From an uncultured Methanospirillum sp. (GTDB taxonomy: Archaea > Halobacteriota > Methanomicrobia > Methanomicrobiales > Methanospirillaceae): a stretch of DNA of 64,000 bases. Location: NCBI RefSeq assembly GCF_963668475.1, contig NZ_OY764544.1, forward strand, positions 1-64,000, read 5' to 3'. Positions 52,839-61,465 of the stretch are shown here, one piece after another. Position 1 is the stretch's first letter. The number at the start of each line of letters is the position of its first letter. The notes under the pieces were generated by a model. It ran no database searches and was not told the DNA's origin. It saw only the letters and a program-made list of their open reading frames with translations. The translations under genes and the position numbers were made by a program.

Positions 52839-52845
52839 TTATATG
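52839..52845 (+). promoter_or_regulatory. TATA-like box of the PCNA operon
   Basis: TTATATG, about 40 bases before the PCNA start. This is the expected place for an archaeal promoter with a short leader. Confidence 0.5.
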
Positions 52846-52884
52846 TGCGTCAAACTAATATTGTTAGAATAGTAGGGAGCGCAG

Positions 52885-53628
52885 ATGCTGAAAGGAACAA
52901 TAAACGCCGATACTTTTCGTGATTCTATCGACGCCGTCGCTGCTCTGGTGACCGAGTGCAGAATGCATTACTCTGAGCAGGAGGTATGGATCAGATCTGT
53001 CGATACCGCAAATGTTGCAATGGTTATCCTCACCCTCCAGCGCGAAGCGTTCAACACATACGAGGCTACACCGGGCGAACTTGGTCTTGACATCACAAAG
53101 ATGAAGAACATCTTCACCATGATGGGAAAGGCAAGCGAAGTAAGCCTGGATTACCCTGACGGGGCTAACAAGATAGAAGTCAGGTTTGAAGGATATCACT
53201 ACGCCATCACGCTGCTTGACACCAGCACCATCAAGAAAGACCCAAACTCTCCGGGTATTGAGCTCCCCGGTGTGGTTACTGTGGCGGGTGCTGACCTCTA
53301 TAATACCATCAAGTCGGCTGCAGTTGTTTCAGACAAGATGTGGCTTGGAATAAACCCTGACAAAAAGGTCTTCTATATCATAGCCGAAGGCGACAGCGAT
53401 CATATCGAACGTGAGTTCACTGCCGATGAGATGATCTCCTGTAACTTTTCACAGGCACGCTCCCTCTTCTCCATCGATTACCTCAAGGATATGGGAAAAG
53501 TGATGTCTCATGCAGCAGAGGTCACGATTCATCTGGGCTCTGATCACCCGGTTAAGTTCTCCTTTGATATCGCTGGCGGAAAGGGCCATGTTGAGTATCT
53601 GCTCGCACCCCGTATCGAAGCAGACTGA
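52885..53628 (+). CDS. pcn: PCNA sliding clamp
   Basis: A 247-residue DNA polymerase sliding clamp. Seen are the N-terminal domain (RDSIDAVAALVTECRMHY, VDTANVAMVILTL), LDITKMKNIFTM, and the C-terminal IGGGKGHVEYLLAPRIE-like end (DIAGGKGHVEYLLAP). The ring tethers replication proteins to DNA. It is followed three bases later by the primase large subunit gene, so the two form a replication operon. Confidence 0.96.
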   Translation: MLKGTINADTFRDSIDAVAALVTECRMHYSEQEVWIRSVDTANVAMVILTLQREAFNTYEATPGELGLDITKMKNIFTMMGKASEVSLDYPDGANKIEVRFEGYHYAITLLDTSTIKKDPNSPGIELPGVVTVAGADLYNTIKSAAVVSDKMWLGINPDKKVFYIIAEGDSDHIEREFTADEMISCNFSQARSLFSIDYLKDMGKVMSHAAEVTIHLGSDHPVKFSFDIAGGKGHVEYLLAPRIEAD

Positions 53629-53631
53629 TGC

Positions 53632-54819
53632 ATGGTAGCACTTGACCTCAGAGATCTTGCAAAATATTCTTTTTTAAAAGAAGCTCAGTCGTTCATCAGC
53701 GCGAATACGTCTTCTCTTGATCAATACCTTGATTCACCTGCAGGGCGTCTTGCAGTTAAAGAGGCATATGAAATTGTATCAGCGTCACTCAGGTTCAATC
53801 CACGTCAGCCTCCAGAAACTCTTCCTGATGTCCCTTCAGAGGCTGCTGCGGTCAGGATAATTATCTCTGCATATCCGGTTAGCAGGCTGCTTGTATCCTG
53901 TTCAGGTGACCGGATGCTTGTCGACAGGCTCTGTCGGTATCAGTCCTGGAAAGTGTACCGGTACCTCCAGGAAGAGGATCCCAGGAAGAAGGAGGTGATA
54001 GCAGCCAGTCTCGGCCTCTCCGGGAGTTCAACAGAGATCCCGGTGATTCAATACGTCGAGATCGCTTCCCGGCTCACTGATGATAGATGGAGGCTTGTGA
54101 ACCGTGTCGTGGAGAAAGGGATAGTCAAAATCCATAAGGATGAGATTGATGAGATCCTGAGAGAACGCCTGAGGGTTATCATGAGCCAGAACCTGCCGCT
54201 CAAAGTCCCTCCCTCTCTCTGTATCTCTCTCCAGCCGGTGCTTGACCGGATAAAAGTCACGATACAGGAGCGGATGCTTGAAGAGTTCGGGTCTGTGGAA
54301 GAGTCAGCATTCCCTCCATGTATTCAGGCAATTATAGCCGCACTCGTGCAGAGGACGCATCTGACTCACATGGGCAGATTTGCAGTGACCGCTTTTATGC
54401 ATAACATCGGGATGCAAAACACCCAAATTGTTGAACTGTACGGTCATGTTCCTGATTTTGATCTCTCAAAGACCATGTACCAGGTGGATCACATATCAGG
54501 ACAAGGAGGGAGTGGCACAGAATACACTTCTCCGCTCTGTTCAACCATGAAGACACATGCACTCTGTGTTCATCCCGATGCCCTTTGCAGCAAGGTAACC
54601 CATCCGCTCTCGTACTACAAACAGAAGAAATGGATGATCACCAATCCTAAAAAGAAGAATAGTTCAGCCGGGTCGCAATCAGGGGGTGACGTTCCGGATC
54701 AGGTACCCGCCACCGCTGATAACGGCGATAAACATGAACAACGCAATGAGGTACGAAGTGCTGCCCTGCAGGAAGATCGGAAGCACGATGAGGACCGCAA
54801 GGAAGATAATAAGGCTTAA
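53632..54819 (+). CDS. priL: DNA primase large subunit
   Basis: A 395-residue primase large subunit. The Fe-S domain spans about residues 210-335 with Cys residues in FPPCIQAI, TSPLCSTM, HALCVHPD and DALCSKV, plus HPLSYYK. PriL binds template and starter nucleotide with PriS. The last 60 residues are low-complexity and charged. This tail lies over a minus-strand small membrane gene (54679-54855), which may explain its odd composition. It follows the PCNA gene directly. Confidence 0.93.
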   Translation: MVALDLRDLAKYSFLKEAQSFISANTSSLDQYLDSPAGRLAVKEAYEIVSASLRFNPRQPPETLPDVPSEAAAVRIIISAYPVSRLLVSCSGDRMLVDRLCRYQSWKVYRYLQEEDPRKKEVIAASLGLSGSSTEIPVIQYVEIASRLTDDRWRLVNRVVEKGIVKIHKDEIDEILRERLRVIMSQNLPLKVPPSLCISLQPVLDRIKVTIQERMLEEFGSVEESAFPPCIQAIIAALVQRTHLTHMGRFAVTAFMHNIGMQNTQIVELYGHVPDFDLSKTMYQVDHISGQGGSGTEYTSPLCSTMKTHALCVHPDALCSKVTHPLSYYKQKKWMITNPKKKNSSAGSQSGGDVPDQVPATADNGDKHEQRNEVRSAALQEDRKHDEDRKEDNKA

Positions 54820-54855
54820 GACACCAACCACGGCATCAAGCATCCACCGTTTCAT
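54679..54855 (-). CDS. 58-residue two-helix membrane protein, antisense to priL end
   Basis: Starts MKRWMLDAVVGVLSLIIFLA, then a second hydrophobic stretch (SYLIALFMFIAVISGGGYLI), ending RNVTP. The two-helix profile with a basic N-terminus is that of a real small membrane protein, and the other strand codes the unusual charged tail of PriL. A TATA-like TTTACTTATGG lies upstream on this strand. Antisense hydrophobic frames can arise as shadows of charged sequence, so the call is moderate. Confidence 0.5.
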   Translation of the reverse strand: MKRWMLDAVVGVLSLIIFLAVLIVLPIFLQGSTSYLIALFMFIAVISGGGYLIRNVTP

Positions 54856-54973
54856 AATCTGACCGTACTATCTGCTCATGACCATAAGTAAATGCCTGAT
54901 CCGATGAAGTTCGTAACACGTTACCTGTGTCCGGTTCAGGTGGGAGATCACAGAGTCCGAAAGAGAAAGAGCC

Positions 54974-55552
54974 ATGAACTATACTCATGAATCAGGGGAG
55001 AAGGAGATGCATCCTTCGGGTGGTAACTCTTGTGGCAATACGTTAATAATCCGTGAACTGGAAGCAGTACTGCCTGTCCTGAATGAAATCTCACATCCGT
55101 TGATTGGGTCTGCCAGGGGAATATCAATGGCATATGCCAGGCAGGGTGCCCGGACAGCTGGTGACACTGCTGCCATATCAGAAGGTACTGTTATCATTGC
55201 AGCAGATCTCCCGGTCTGCAGGATGGCTCTCACTGCCATACGGTTTGACCCTGCCATACGGTGTGCAGTTGTCCTTCCGTATGATCCCCAGATCATAACT
55301 GCTGCTGAGGCTATGCTCATGGAAGTCACCACTTTCAACCGGGCACAGGAACCACCCGGGGACCCCACTCATGACTGGGGGGTTGCCTTCTGCTGCGAGA
55401 AGAGTGAGGGTGTTCCTGATGTCATCTATGACCTTGGTTATGCAGAAAAAGATCCTCTGATCCGAATCTTTGGTGAGAATCCGACCCGGGTTTTAGCAAA
55501 TATTAATAGGATCTTATCGCGCATAATAAATACAAAATTTACTGAGGAATAA
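54974..55552 (+). CDS. ThiN-family protein (thiamine-phosphate synthase-like)
   Basis: A 192-residue protein. It matches the ThiN pattern: ALTAIRFDPAIRCAVVLPYD, FNRAQEPP, DWGVAFCCEKSEGVPDVIYDLG, and a PLIRIFGENPTRVLANINRIL end. ThiN joins HMP-PP and THZ-P to thiamine phosphate in archaea, usually as a ThiD-ThiN fusion. Here ThiN is alone and preceded by a short N-terminal domain, so it may be a regulator (ThiR-like without HTH) or the enzyme. An ATG at 55007 with GGGGAG before it may be the true start. Confidence 0.75.
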   Translation: MNYTHESGEKEMHPSGGNSCGNTLIIRELEAVLPVLNEISHPLIGSARGISMAYARQGARTAGDTAAISEGTVIIAADLPVCRMALTAIRFDPAIRCAVVLPYDPQIITAAEAMLMEVTTFNRAQEPPGDPTHDWGVAFCCEKSEGVPDVIYDLGYAEKDPLIRIFGENPTRVLANINRILSRIINTKFTEE

Positions 55553-55555
55553 TCA

Positions 55556-55747
55556 ATGGGTGTTAAACCAAGTTATATCAAGAGCATCGGTACCGAACTT
55601 CTGGAAAACCACCGCGAAAAGTTCTCAGGCGACTTTGATGAGAACAAGAAGGCCGTAAGTGCATCAACTGATATCCCTACCAAGGGTGTCCGTAACCGTG
55701 TCGCCGGATACATCACAAGAAAGGTAAATACCGGAAGAACCGCATAA
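55556..55747 (+). CDS. rps17e: Ribosomal protein S17e
   Basis: A 63-residue protein with the S17e pattern: MGVKPSYIKSIGTELLENHR, DFDENKKAVSA, and VRNRVAGYITRK. Archaeal and eukaryotic small subunit protein. It starts 3 bases after the ThiN stop and lies 9 bases before dapA, so it is in the same gene string as the lysine genes. Confidence 0.96.
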   Translation: MGVKPSYIKSIGTELLENHREKFSGDFDENKKAVSASTDIPTKGVRNRVAGYITRKVNTGRTA

Positions 55748-55756
55748 ATAACCCTC

Positions 55757-56632
55757 ATGTTTGAGGGCGTTTTCCCTGCGCTCATTACTCCTTTTCAAAG
55801 GAACGCCGGGAAAGATCTTGATGTGGATGGACTCAGGTCCAACATAGCTTTTCTTCTGAAATCAGGAGTTCACGGGCTGGTGCCATGCGGCTCAACCGGA
55901 GAATCAGCCACACTCAGTAGTGCAGAGCACGAGAAGGTTGTGGAGGTTACCCTGGAAGAGGCCGGAGGCAAGGTTCCTGTCCTTGCAGGTACTGGTTCAA
56001 ACAACACTTCTGAAGCTATCAGATTTACTAAGGCTGCAAAGGATGCCGGAGCAGATGGTGTCCTTGTCATCAGTCCTTACTACAATAAGCCCAACCGGTC
56101 CGGTCTCGTCAAGCACTACCACGCCCTGGCTGACCTGGACATACCTGTTGTCATCTATAATATTCCGGGACGTACTGGTCAGAACCTTGCACCTGATCTG
56201 ATTGCAGAACTTGCAGATCATCCAAGCATTGTGGGTGTTAAAGAGGCAAGCGGAGATATCAATCAGATCTCAACCATCATTGAACTGACCCTTGACAAAG
56301 ATTTTACCGTGATATCAGGTGATGATGGGATGACTCTTCCGATCCTCGGTCTTGGAGGTGACGGAGTGATATCAGTTGCAGCAAACATTGTGCCAAAGCC
56401 GATGATTGAGATGTATAACGCTGCAAAGAAAGGGGACTATGAGACTGCCCGCAGCATCCATTACAACCTTGCACCCTTAATCAGGGCACTCTTTGTCGAG
56501 ACCAACCCGGTGCCGATCAAGAAGGCATCTGAAATAAGAGGCATGGCAGCTGGTCCGGTAAGGCTTCCGCTTGACGAAGCTGGTGAGGCAACGGTTCAGA
56601 GATTACAGGAGGTGCTTGCACACTATGATTAA
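55757..56632 (+). CDS. dapA: 4-hydroxy-tetrahydrodipicolinate synthase
   Basis: A 291-residue class I aldolase. Seen are GVFPALITPF, GLVPCGSTGESATLS, the Tyr in VISPYYNKP and the Schiff-base Lys in IVGVKEASGDI. It condenses pyruvate with aspartate semialdehyde to start the diaminopimelate branch of lysine synthesis. Overlaps dapB by eight bases. Next to dapB and near asd, all steps of one pathway. Confidence 0.96.
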   Translation: MFEGVFPALITPFQRNAGKDLDVDGLRSNIAFLLKSGVHGLVPCGSTGESATLSSAEHEKVVEVTLEEAGGKVPVLAGTGSNNTSEAIRFTKAAKDAGADGVLVISPYYNKPNRSGLVKHYHALADLDIPVVIYNIPGRTGQNLAPDLIAELADHPSIVGVKEASGDINQISTIIELTLDKDFTVISGDDGMTLPILGLGGDGVISVAANIVPKPMIEMYNAAKKGDYETARSIHYNLAPLIRALFVETNPVPIKKASEIRGMAAGPVRLPLDEAGEATVQRLQEVLAHYD

Positions 56633-57386
56633 AATCGCTATTTGTGGTGCATTCGGTCGCATGGGAACGACGATCGGTAATATTGTCACAAATGATCCAG
56701 AGATGAAACTGGTCGGAGGAGTGGATGTCCAGGAAGGAGAGGTCTTCGGCGTTCCGGTAGTCTCTGCCGAAAAGTTTGCAGCTTTTCTTGTAGAAAAGAA
56801 ACCTGATGTTGTCATCGACTTCACTGTGGCTGCAGCCTCGGCCCAGAATATTCCGGTTGCAGCTGCAGCGGGATGCGCCATCATTCTCGGAACGACGGGC
56901 CTGAATGCTGATCAGCGCAACCTCATCAACGAAGCTATCGTAAAGGGAGGAGCTCCTGCAGTAATCTCCACGAACTACTCTATCGGGATGAACATTCTCT
57001 GGCTCCTTGTCAGGGAGGCTGCACAGCGGCTTGGTGACTACGATATCGAGGTCACCGAAGCACACCACCGGTACAAGAAGGATGCACCGAGTGGCACTGC
57101 CAGGACAATCCTTGAGATCCTTCAGGAAGAGGTCGGTCCCAGGGAAGAGGTATACGGCCGTGAGGGTATGACAGAGCGTGGGAACGAGATCGGTGTCCAT
57201 GTCATCAGGGGCGGAGACATCGTCGGGGATCACGCAGTGATGTTTACCAGCAACTTTGAGACCGTGACCCTCTCACACCGGGCATATGATCGTGGCGTCT
57301 TTGCCCAGGGAGCCGTCAGGGCGACGAAGTGGATTGTCGGAAAGAAACCTGGTATTTATGGCATGAAAGATGTTCTCGGCCTCTGA
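56625..57386 (+). CDS. dapB: 4-hydroxy-tetrahydrodipicolinate reductase
   Basis: A 253-residue reductase. The cofactor site is KIAICGAFGRMG, and the catalytic His/Lys lie in EAHHRYKKDAPSGTA, with LGTTGLN also seen. It reduces the DapA product with NAD(P)H. The ATG at 56625 with GGAGGTG before it is chosen over the earlier frame opening at 56571. Overlaps the dapA end. Confidence 0.96.
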   Translation: MIKIAICGAFGRMGTTIGNIVTNDPEMKLVGGVDVQEGEVFGVPVVSAEKFAAFLVEKKPDVVIDFTVAAASAQNIPVAAAAGCAIILGTTGLNADQRNLINEAIVKGGAPAVISTNYSIGMNILWLLVREAAQRLGDYDIEVTEAHHRYKKDAPSGTARTILEILQEEVGPREEVYGREGMTERGNEIGVHVIRGGDIVGDHAVMFTSNFETVTLSHRAYDRGVFAQGAVRATKWIVGKKPGIYGMKDVLGL

Positions 57387-57448
57387 TCAACGTAAAAACC
57401 AGGTCGAAAATTTTTTTATATTAATGAACAGAGTCTTTAGAGATTTTC

Positions 57449-57622
57449 ATGACTGCAATAATAAACAAGGATACCTGCACCGGCTGTGAGACCTGTGTCG
57501 ATGAATGCCCGGCTGTTGCCATCTCCATGAAGGATGACAAGGCCGATGTAAACGCCGACCTCTGCGTAGATTGTGGTTCCTGTGTGGATGTCTGTCCTGC
57601 AGAAGCCATCTCAATGGATTAA
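57449..57622 (+). CDS. 2[4Fe-4S] ferredoxin
   Basis: A 57-residue ferredoxin with two clusters: CTGCETCVDECP and CVDCGSCVDVCP, in the classical clostridial-type layout. It carries low-potential electrons in the cytoplasm, in methanogens commonly to or from hydrogenases, formylmethanofuran dehydrogenase and similar enzymes. It lies between dapB and asd. No redox-partner gene is next to it, so its use by the neighbouring genes is not shown. Confidence 0.95.
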   Translation: MTAIINKDTCTGCETCVDECPAVAISMKDDKADVNADLCVDCGSCVDVCPAEAISMD

Positions 57623-57662
57623 ATCATCCATTTTTAATTACTATTCTCTCCAATGTACCGGT

Positions 57663-58679
57663 ATGATCAGTGTAGGGGTTCTTGGTGCAACCGGAGCCGT
57701 CGGGCAGCGGTTTGTGCAACTCCTTGCAGGTCACCCGAATTTTGAACTCTCAGTTCTGACCGCATCCAAACGGAGTGCTGGAAAAAAATACCGTGACGCC
57801 TGTTCATGGCGTCTGGAGGTTCCGTTTCCTGAAGATGTCGGCGACATCATCGTGTCTGATACCACGGTTGAGAGTCTGAAGAAGGTTGACCTCGTCTTTT
57901 CTGCGCTTCCTGCCGACCTTGCCGGAGATGTGGAGATGCAGTGCGCAAAGGCGGGAATTGGAGTCTGCAGTAATGCAAGTACGTACCGGATGGAACCTGA
58001 TGTTCCACTGGTAGTCCCTGAAGTTAACGCCGATCATCTCGGAATGATCGACCTGCAGAGGGACAAGGGTACAGACGGGTTCATCGTCACGAACCCGAAC
58101 TGTTCAACCATTATGCTCACCTGTTCACTGGCACCCCTTCGCAGGTTCTCATTCTCTGATCTCAGGGTAGCCACGATGCAGGCAATATCCGGAGCAGGGT
58201 TTGAAGGAATACCAGGTATGGCCATCTTCGACAACCTGATCCCCTATATCGGTGGGGAAGAAGAGAAGATGGAACGCGAGACCCTGAAGATCATGGGCAC
58301 CTTTGACGGAGCCGAGGTTCAGAAGGCTCCGTTCTCTGTAAGTGCCTGCTGCAACCGTGTCCCGGTCATTGACGGACACTCGATGTCTGTATGGATCGAC
58401 ATCAAAGATCCGGTCGAGAAAGTCGAGCAGGCCTTCAGGACCTGGAAGTCCACGCTCCCTGATCTGCCCACTCTCCCGGCAAAATCCGTTGATTTCATCG
58501 ATCTCCCTGACCGGCCGCAGCCACGGCTTGACCGGATGAAAGGAAAGGGAATGACGGTATCAGTCGGCAGGGTCAGGCCGGGAATCCGGTATCAGGCGAT
58601 GGGTCACAACACCATCAGGGGAGCTGCTGGTGCCTCGATTCTGAATGCAGAAGTGATCTGTGATCGTGACTACCTGTAA
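57663..58679 (+). CDS. asd: Aspartate-semialdehyde dehydrogenase
   Basis: A 338-residue enzyme. Seen are ISVGVLGATGAVGQRFVQLL, the catalytic Cys in VTNPNCSTIMLT, AISGAGFEGIPG, and the His in IDGHSMSVW. It makes aspartate semialdehyde, shared by the lysine, threonine and methionine branches, and so feeds dapA in the same string. The ATG at 57663 is preferred; an earlier in-frame ATG overlaps the ferredoxin gene. Archaeal/fungal-type Asd by motif. Confidence 0.95.
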   Translation: MISVGVLGATGAVGQRFVQLLAGHPNFELSVLTASKRSAGKKYRDACSWRLEVPFPEDVGDIIVSDTTVESLKKVDLVFSALPADLAGDVEMQCAKAGIGVCSNASTYRMEPDVPLVVPEVNADHLGMIDLQRDKGTDGFIVTNPNCSTIMLTCSLAPLRRFSFSDLRVATMQAISGAGFEGIPGMAIFDNLIPYIGGEEEKMERETLKIMGTFDGAEVQKAPFSVSACCNRVPVIDGHSMSVWIDIKDPVEKVEQAFRTWKSTLPDLPTLPAKSVDFIDLPDRPQPRLDRMKGKGMTVSVGRVRPGIRYQAMGHNTIRGAAGASILNAEVICDRDYL

Positions 58680-58691
58680 TCTAGTAGCCAA

Positions 58692-58997
58692 ATGACATAC
58701 GTGCAGGACGATAACATCATCTTCGTGGGTAACAAGCCGGTCATGAATTATGTTCTGGCTGTTGTTACCCAGTTTACTAATGGTGCCCAGGAGGTATCTG
58801 TCAAGGCAAGAGGTAAGGCAATCTCCCGGGCTGTTGATACGACAGAGATCGCACTTGGCAGATTCCTGCAGAATGTTGAGAAGAGATCCATCACGACCTC
58901 GACAGACCTTGTTGATACTGAGAACGGGAAGACCAATGTTTCAAGCATTGAGATCGTACTTGGTTTAAGGCCGGATGCAACCCGGACACCGGTCTGA
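58692..58997 (+). CDS. albA: Alba DNA/RNA-binding chromatin protein
   Basis: A 101-residue protein. Seen are [39 protein letters not shown] and SSIEIVLG, the Alba pattern with the conserved Lys at VGNKP. Binds DNA and RNA and packs chromatin. It follows asd by 12 bases. Confidence 0.95.
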   Translation: MTYVQDDNIIFVGNKPVMNYVLAVVTQFTNGAQEVSVKARGKAISRAVDTTEIALGRFLQNVEKRSITTSTDLVDTENGKTNVSSIEIVLGLRPDATRTPV

Positions 58998-59041
58998 ATC
59001 CCTGTTTTCCCGAAGGTTTTTAAGCATCCGAGCCGTACCAT

Positions 59042-59491
59042 ATGAGAATGATCAGGAACTGGCGGGCGTTCCTCCTTATATTTTTTGTTCTTGCCGGGGC
59101 CACCCATACGCTTGCTGCAGAACCTGAAACAAATGGATATATTGATATTCACAACGTCACGATAACTCTGAAGCCGGGATATGCGGATGTACATGTCGCA
59201 TATACCCTTGATGATGCATTCAGGTTTCTCATCCTTATGTTTGGAGAGAACGATGTGAAGACCAAGCTCTTTTCGTTGCTCAACTTTGAGAATGCAACAC
59301 TTGAGCGGATGGATTATGACTCTGCGGATCTCAGGGTCTATGAGACCAAACCTGTGTACGGAGATGGTCTGTACTGGTTCCCTGCCCATCAGTTCGGAAC
59401 CACGATTCGAAATCTGACCATCATCTCAAATCAATCGACCCAGCATCTGCAGAACGTGTCAAAGATACCAAGCGGGATCGTCTATTACTAA
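59042..59491 (+). CDS. Exported hypothetical protein
   Basis: A 149-residue protein with a signal peptide (FLLIFFVLAGATHTLA, cleavage near residue 26) and a beta-rich mature part (IDIHNVTITLKPGYADVHVAYT, GDGLYWFPAHQFGTTI) with several N-glycosylation-type sites. No family is recognised. It lies 25 bases before the MarC start, so they are probably co-transcribed. A cell-surface or membrane-outer-face role is inferred. Confidence 0.7.
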   Translation: MRMIRNWRAFLLIFFVLAGATHTLAAEPETNGYIDIHNVTITLKPGYADVHVAYTLDDAFRFLILMFGENDVKTKLFSLLNFENATLERMDYDSADLRVYETKPVYGDGLYWFPAHQFGTTIRNLTIISNQSTQHLQNVSKIPSGIVYY

Positions 59492-59515
59492 TATTAAATC
59501 AGGGTGGAGATTCTC

Positions 59516-60166
59516 ATGGCAGATGATCTGATCAGCCTCACACTTTTTACCCTCTCTTCGATCCTCATCGTGGTAGACCCGATCGGAGCCATGCTCGTTT
59601 ATAATTCCCTGACCGGGCATATGGATCAGGCTAACCGGAAAAGAGTGGCGGTATCCGCCTGCAGACTCTCAACTGTTGTGCTGCTCTTCTTCACGATCTT
59701 TGGTTCCAGCCTGCTGTCGTTGTTCGGGATCACCATTGAAGCATTCACGATCGCCGGTGGTGTTCTGCTCTTTGGGATCGGTATGGAGATCGTCTATGCC
59801 AAAACTTCACGAGCCAGGATGACTGAAGCCGAAAAACACGAGAGCAGCGATGCAGATGAGATCTCATCAATGCCACTTGCTTTCCCGATGATTGCAGGGC
59901 CGGGCACTATCACCACCGTGATAGTGCTCTCAAAAAATGCCCCCCTGATGTCAGAGCCTGTACATCTCGGGATCATTCTTGGATCAATCCTGGTTACCAT
60001 GGTCCTGACATGGCTTCTGCTCGTCTCTTCGGATAAGTTCACCAATCGGATTGGGCAGCGTGAGTACCGGGTAGTAAGCAGGCTTATGGGGATCCTGCTG
60101 ATGGCTATTGCTGTTCAGTTTCTGATAAATGGGATATCCCACGCATTCCCCTCTCTTGTCGGGTGA
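59516..60166 (+). CDS. MarC-family membrane protein
   Basis: A 216-residue protein with six membrane helices: LISLTLFTLSSILIVVDPIG, FGSSLLSLFGITIEAFTIAG, and SMPLAFPMIAGPGTITTVIV. The family is called MarC/SnatA; some members are linked to amino acid transport, but the role is not settled. The ATG at 59516 with GGTGGAG before it is preferred over the GTG at 59504. Confidence 0.9.
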   Translation: MADDLISLTLFTLSSILIVVDPIGAMLVYNSLTGHMDQANRKRVAVSACRLSTVVLLFFTIFGSSLLSLFGITIEAFTIAGGVLLFGIGMEIVYAKTSRARMTEAEKHESSDADEISSMPLAFPMIAGPGTITTVIVLSKNAPLMSEPVHLGIILGSILVTMVLTWLLLVSSDKFTNRIGQREYRVVSRLMGILLMAIAVQFLINGISHAFPSLVG

Positions 60167-60204
60167 AAACTGCTGAATGTATAAAAGACTTACTAAAAAA
60201 GAGT

Positions 60205-60444
60205 TCAGGCAGGAAATGCTTCTTCGCCAATGGCTTCATAGCACTGTTTGAACAGTTCACGTGTCTCAAGTGCTTCGTCCCGATCAATCTTCTGGATTGC
60301 AAAGCCGACATGCACCAGAACAAAGTCCCCGACGTTGGCATCGATAAGATCTACCCGTATCTCCTGCTTTAAGTTACCAAAGTCAACAACTGCAACGTTT
60401 CCTTCTTTTATTTCAATTATTTCAGCGGGCACGGCAATACACAT
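60205..60444 (-). CDS. hypC: HypC/HupF hydrogenase maturation chaperone
   Basis: A 79-residue protein starting MCIAVPAEIIEIKEG, where Cys2 is the residue that binds the Fe(CN)2CO complex and the hydrogenase precursor. Also VDLIDANVGDFVLVHVGFAIQ. It works with HypD in NiFe-centre assembly, needed by methanogen hydrogenases. No other hyp genes are nearby. Confidence 0.94.
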   Translation of the reverse strand: MCIAVPAEIIEIKEGNVAVVDFGNLKQEIRVDLIDANVGDFVLVHVGFAIQKIDRDEALETRELFKQCYEAIGEEAFPA

Positions 60445-60634
60445 GGATGAACCTCTGGTCAGATATACAGGAAAATTATTCCTGATACAGTCTTCAGATT
60501 TTTGCTCTGTTATGATATATATCTGATTATCCGGTGTTCCCTGTTCAAAAGTGCGGATTTATTTTTCCTTGTGAGCATGAATACTGGAACTGCGGTAGAT
60601 GAATACCAGATGAATAATAAAGAGAAGGGTCTGG

Positions 60635-61393
60635 TCATTCTTTCAGGTACTGATCCAGATCAAAGAGCAGGAAGAGATCCACATCAGCACTTGATCCCAC
60701 TCCCACCTCAAATGGATCGTCCATGTCCTTGATCAGGGAGAAGAGACCGGTGATCATCGCCGTGATAGCGGCGATAAGGAGTACGCTCTCCACGAGTGAG
60801 TCACTCTTGATGAACAGGAGAATAAGAATTACAAATGAGATTGCCATCTCTGATATTGCATATGCTGCAGGAATGAAGTCGGTGTCCTTGATCTGCTTGA
60901 TTCGGTTGAATGTCTTATCGATGATAGTCAGTTCATTGCGCATTTTCACAAGGATCGGCGGTGCCACATTCTCTATAGAGAGAGCTGAAATATCCTGGTT
61001 TATCTGATTTGTTGCCTGGTTCAGAGAAACCAGATCCCAGTTGTTTGACCTGAAATTATCAACTACCTCTCTGTGAAGATCTCTGATATGAGATCTGAAC
61101 CGCTCGGTCAGTTCAGGTTTCACAGTTGGAAACATGCAGATATCAAAGTACAGAGATTTTATTGAAGCAGCGAGTTCACCTGGTATCTTTTCACTCTCTT
61201 TGTAATCAGTGAGCGTTCCGGTGAATATTACCGCGATGGTAAATATTACGCCGGTCACCAGGGCAGAGGTTACTGAGTTTATTGTGATGATATCAAGGCT
61301 GTAATAATCAATGATGATCCTGGCAATGATCAGAATCACGATGAGGCAGAAACTCTTGAGCATGAGTTGCCATTTTCTCTTCAGCATTGTCAT
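60635..61393 (-). CDS. Bestrophin-like (DUF4239-like) membrane protein
   Basis: A 252-residue protein with two helices near the N-terminus, a soluble helical middle (residues about 75-170) and two helices near residues 180-225. The layout and YKESEKIPGELAASIKSLY resemble bestrophin-like channel domains, but the match is loose. The end is acidic (SADVDLFLLFDLDQYL). Probably an ion-conducting or membrane-bound regulatory protein. No partner is seen. Confidence 0.6.
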   Translation of the reverse strand: MTMLKRKWQLMLKSFCLIVILIIARIIIDYYSLDIITINSVTSALVTGVIFTIAVIFTGTLTDYKESEKIPGELAASIKSLYFDICMFPTVKPELTERFRSHIRDLHREVVDNFRSNNWDLVSLNQATNQINQDISALSIENVAPPILVKMRNELTIIDKTFNRIKQIKDTDFIPAAYAISEMAISFVILILLFIKSDSLVESVLLIAAITAMITGLFSLIKDMDDPFEVGVGSSADVDLFLLFDLDQYLKE

Positions 61394-61465
61394 GTCTTCT
61401 CAGTTCTGAGTCAGTTCTTGTAAAAGAACTTCCCGGGATCGAGATGAAAAAAGTGGGGACCGTTT

